From Alkalibacillus flavidus (lineage in GTDB: Bacteria > Bacillota > Bacilli > Bacillales > Alkalibacillaceae), in contig NZ_JBEPMX010000001.1 of assembly GCF_040545925.1 (NCBI RefSeq), positions 423,891 through 487,890 of the forward strand: a DNA stretch of 64,000 bases, given 5' to 3'. The stretch's first letter is position 1; each line of letters opens with the position of its first letter. The position numbers and the translations under genes were made by a program. Positions 63,326 to 64,000 of this stretch are shown piece after piece. Under the pieces are notes generated by a model. It did not search any database, was not told the DNA's origin, and worked only from the letters and a program-made list of their open reading frames with translations.

Positions 63326-63367
63326 AAAACCCTTACGATTTAATTTAAAATAAATCGTAAGGGTTTT
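63326..63367. terminator. Strong hairpin upstream of the aspartokinase gene
   Basis: Perfect 17-bp stem (arms 63326-63342 and 63351-63367, loop of 8). On the minus strand it is followed by TTTTACTTTACTT, so it could end the transcript of the small frame at 63414-63500 or act as an attenuator before the aspartokinase; no plus-strand gene precedes it. Confidence 0.7.
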
Positions 63368-63413
63368 CTGCTTGAATGACGCTTCATCAAAACGCTCCGC
63401 TTTCCATCAGCTC

Positions 63414-63500
63414 TCACCGTAAGCGGATCATCTGACACCAACAGTCATCATCCCAAAATTCAACTTGATTTGCCCTACCTAACAAATAATGCACATACAC
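63414..63500 (-). CDS. Possible 28-residue peptide, Trp/Cys-rich
   Basis: Frame starting GTG at 63500 behind a good ribosome binding site (GGAGAGGTGAGG) and encoding a peptide with middle GRANQVEFW, then DDDCWCQMIRLR at the end. A possible promoter (TTGTAC, 16 nt, TACATA) lies upstream, and a strong hairpin follows 47 nt after the stop. The peptide has an acidic DDD run, two Cys, two Trp and no lysine, so it is not an obvious lysine attenuation leader. Not recognised as a known family. It could also be a chance frame. Confidence 0.4.
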   Translation of the reverse strand: MYVHYLLGRANQVEFWDDDCWCQMIRLR

Positions 63501-63641
63501 GTATCCTCACCTCTCCTATTACATAAATATGTACTATGGAAATGTGATAGTACAACCTTATATTAACTACTTAATATTAGGACGAGGAGAGTGTAAAATA
63601 TTTTGTGTAAATAGAATATGACCACGTGATGGTATAGAAAA

Positions 63642-63698
63642 AGGAAGACCCTTTCTGTAGAATAAAGTTAGCACACAACATCCACAGGAGGTCTTCCT
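63642..63698 (+). promoter_or_regulatory. Inverted repeat sequestering the transposase ribosome binding site
   Basis: AGGAAGACC (63642-63650) pairs with GGTCTTCCT (63690-63698), extended inward by CTGT/ACAG. The right arm covers the AGGAGG ribosome binding site (63686-63691) and ends at the ATG. Such hairpins limit transposase translation from outside transcripts. Confidence 0.6.
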
Positions 63699-64000
63699 AT
63701 GAACCATCTTACTACAGATTTAGTTGAAGCACTAGCCCAAAAACAAGATTTAGAAGACGTTTTTCGCCGTCATTTGGAAACAGCCATTAACCAGTTATTG
63801 AAGCACGAATTGACTTCGTATCTTGCCTATGAACCGTATGATCGGCAAGGTTTCAACTCTGGTAATTCTCGCAACGGGTTCTATGATCGAACCTTCAAAA
63901 CAGAGTACGGCGAACTCCAGTTACGTATTCCGCGTGATCGTAACGGTGAATTTGAGCAACAGACAGTTGCGCCTTATAAACGCTCAAGTGACACGCTTGA
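63699..64000 (+). CDS. IS256-family transposase, 5' part
   Basis: First 100 codons of a Mutator/IS256-type DDE transposase; the frame is open at the window edge. The N-terminal region LVEALAQKQDLEDVFRRHLE, QLLKHELTSYLAYEPYDR, NSRNGFYDRTFKTEYGELQL and IPRDRNGEFEQQT is characteristic of the family. The first catalytic Asp is expected beyond the end. The ATG follows CAGGAGGTCTTCCT. No frameshift is seen in the visible part, so the copy may be active. Confidence 0.9.
   Translation, partial: MNHLTTDLVEALAQKQDLEDVFRRHLETAINQLLKHELTSYLAYEPYDRQGFNSGNSRNGFYDRTFKTEYGELQLRIPRDRNGEFEQQTVAPYKRSSDTL

Larger units (their letters stand above)
63586..64000 (+). mobile_element. IS256-family insertion sequence, left part
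   Basis: The transposase start is recognisable (next entry), and the sequence GGAGAGTGTAAAATATTTTGTG from 63586 has the look of the terminal inverted repeats of IS905/IS1201-like members of the IS256 family. The exact left boundary is an estimate; the right end lies outside the window. The nearest chromosomal gene upstream is the aspartokinase, so no gene is seen to be broken. Confidence 0.7.

Noticed and set aside
63221..63330. Lysine riboswitch before the aspartokinase
   Set aside because: The stretch is short and AT-rich with no L-box-like conserved segments.
1..64000. tRNA or rRNA genes, CRISPR arrays, phage or toxin-antitoxin genes
   Set aside because: None was recognised when reading both strands; hard-to-see ncRNAs cannot be excluded without covariance models.

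Overview
The window is a stretch of low-GC chromosome from a spore-forming member of the Bacillaceae. The evidence is gene content and order: resABCDE, spmAB-dacB, scpAB, spoVA, spoIIA-sigF, spoIIM, fur, xerD and bkd follow one another much as in the corresponding part of the Bacillus subtilis map. Start sites have strong AGGAGG-type ribosome binding sites, with several GTG and TTG starts. Many proteins are rich in Asp and Glu, which would suit a mildly halophilic genus, but the genus cannot be fixed from this window. Nearly all of it is core genome. The only mobile DNA seen is an IS256-type element cut by the right edge.

Layout. 0-3.5 kb: a RecQ helicase and a YpbB-like protein (-), diverging from ferredoxin and pyrophosphatase (+). 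3.5-9.5 kb: ResDE two-component system and ResABC cytochrome c assembly (-). 9.5-16.7 kb: rluB, the sporulation set dacB-spmA-spmB, ypuI, scpA-scpB, ribT, ppiB and lysA (-). 16.8-24.1 kb: the spoVA operon, spoIIAA-spoIIAB-sigF and dacF (-). 24.2-31.7 kb: nucleoside salvage (deoB-punA-pdp), xerD, fur with PerR-type operators, spoIIM, an endonuclease Q-like protein and nudF (-). 31.8-39.6 kb: an aldo/keto reductase (+), a metallo-hydrolase and a RocB-like M20 enzyme (-), then a compact + operon of GDPD, namA, rnz and an aldehyde dehydrogenase. 39.6-46.1 kb: DNA polymerase IV, an M20 peptidase and a methylmalonyl-CoA module (-). 46.3-49.8 kb: a tiny Prli42-like protein and an RND transporter (+). 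49.9-61.5 kb: yqjA, brxB and the complete branched-chain keto acid operon ptb-bcd-buk-lpdV-E1alpha-E1beta-E2 with its regulator bkdR (-). 61.6-64 kb: yqzF (+), a YclM-type aspartokinase (-), a possible 28-residue gene (-) and the start of the IS (+).

How the genes fit together. Branched-chain amino acids are deaminated by Bcd, the keto acids are oxidised by the Bfm/Bkd complex with LpdV, and the acyl-CoAs go either to ATP through Ptb-Buk or to membrane lipid primers. Propionyl-CoA from Val and Ile could enter the TCA cycle through the carboxyltransferase, epimerase and two-subunit mutase about 5 kb away. The sporulation genes cover forespore commitment (SpoIIAA/AB/SigF), engulfment (SpoIIM), cortex maturation (DacB, SpmA, SpmB) and dipicolinate uptake (SpoVA).

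Points most worth a second look: BkdR has lost the GAFTGA loop used to contact sigma-54, while its own promoter is sigma-A-like with a cre site in the spacer; fur has a consensus promoter abutted by a perfect PerR box; spoVAEA is absent from the spoVA operon; the mutase has Gln where methylmalonyl-CoA mutases have Tyr75; and there is a candidate 28-residue Cys/Trp-rich peptide gene upstream of the aspartokinase. No wholly new multi-gene system was recognised.
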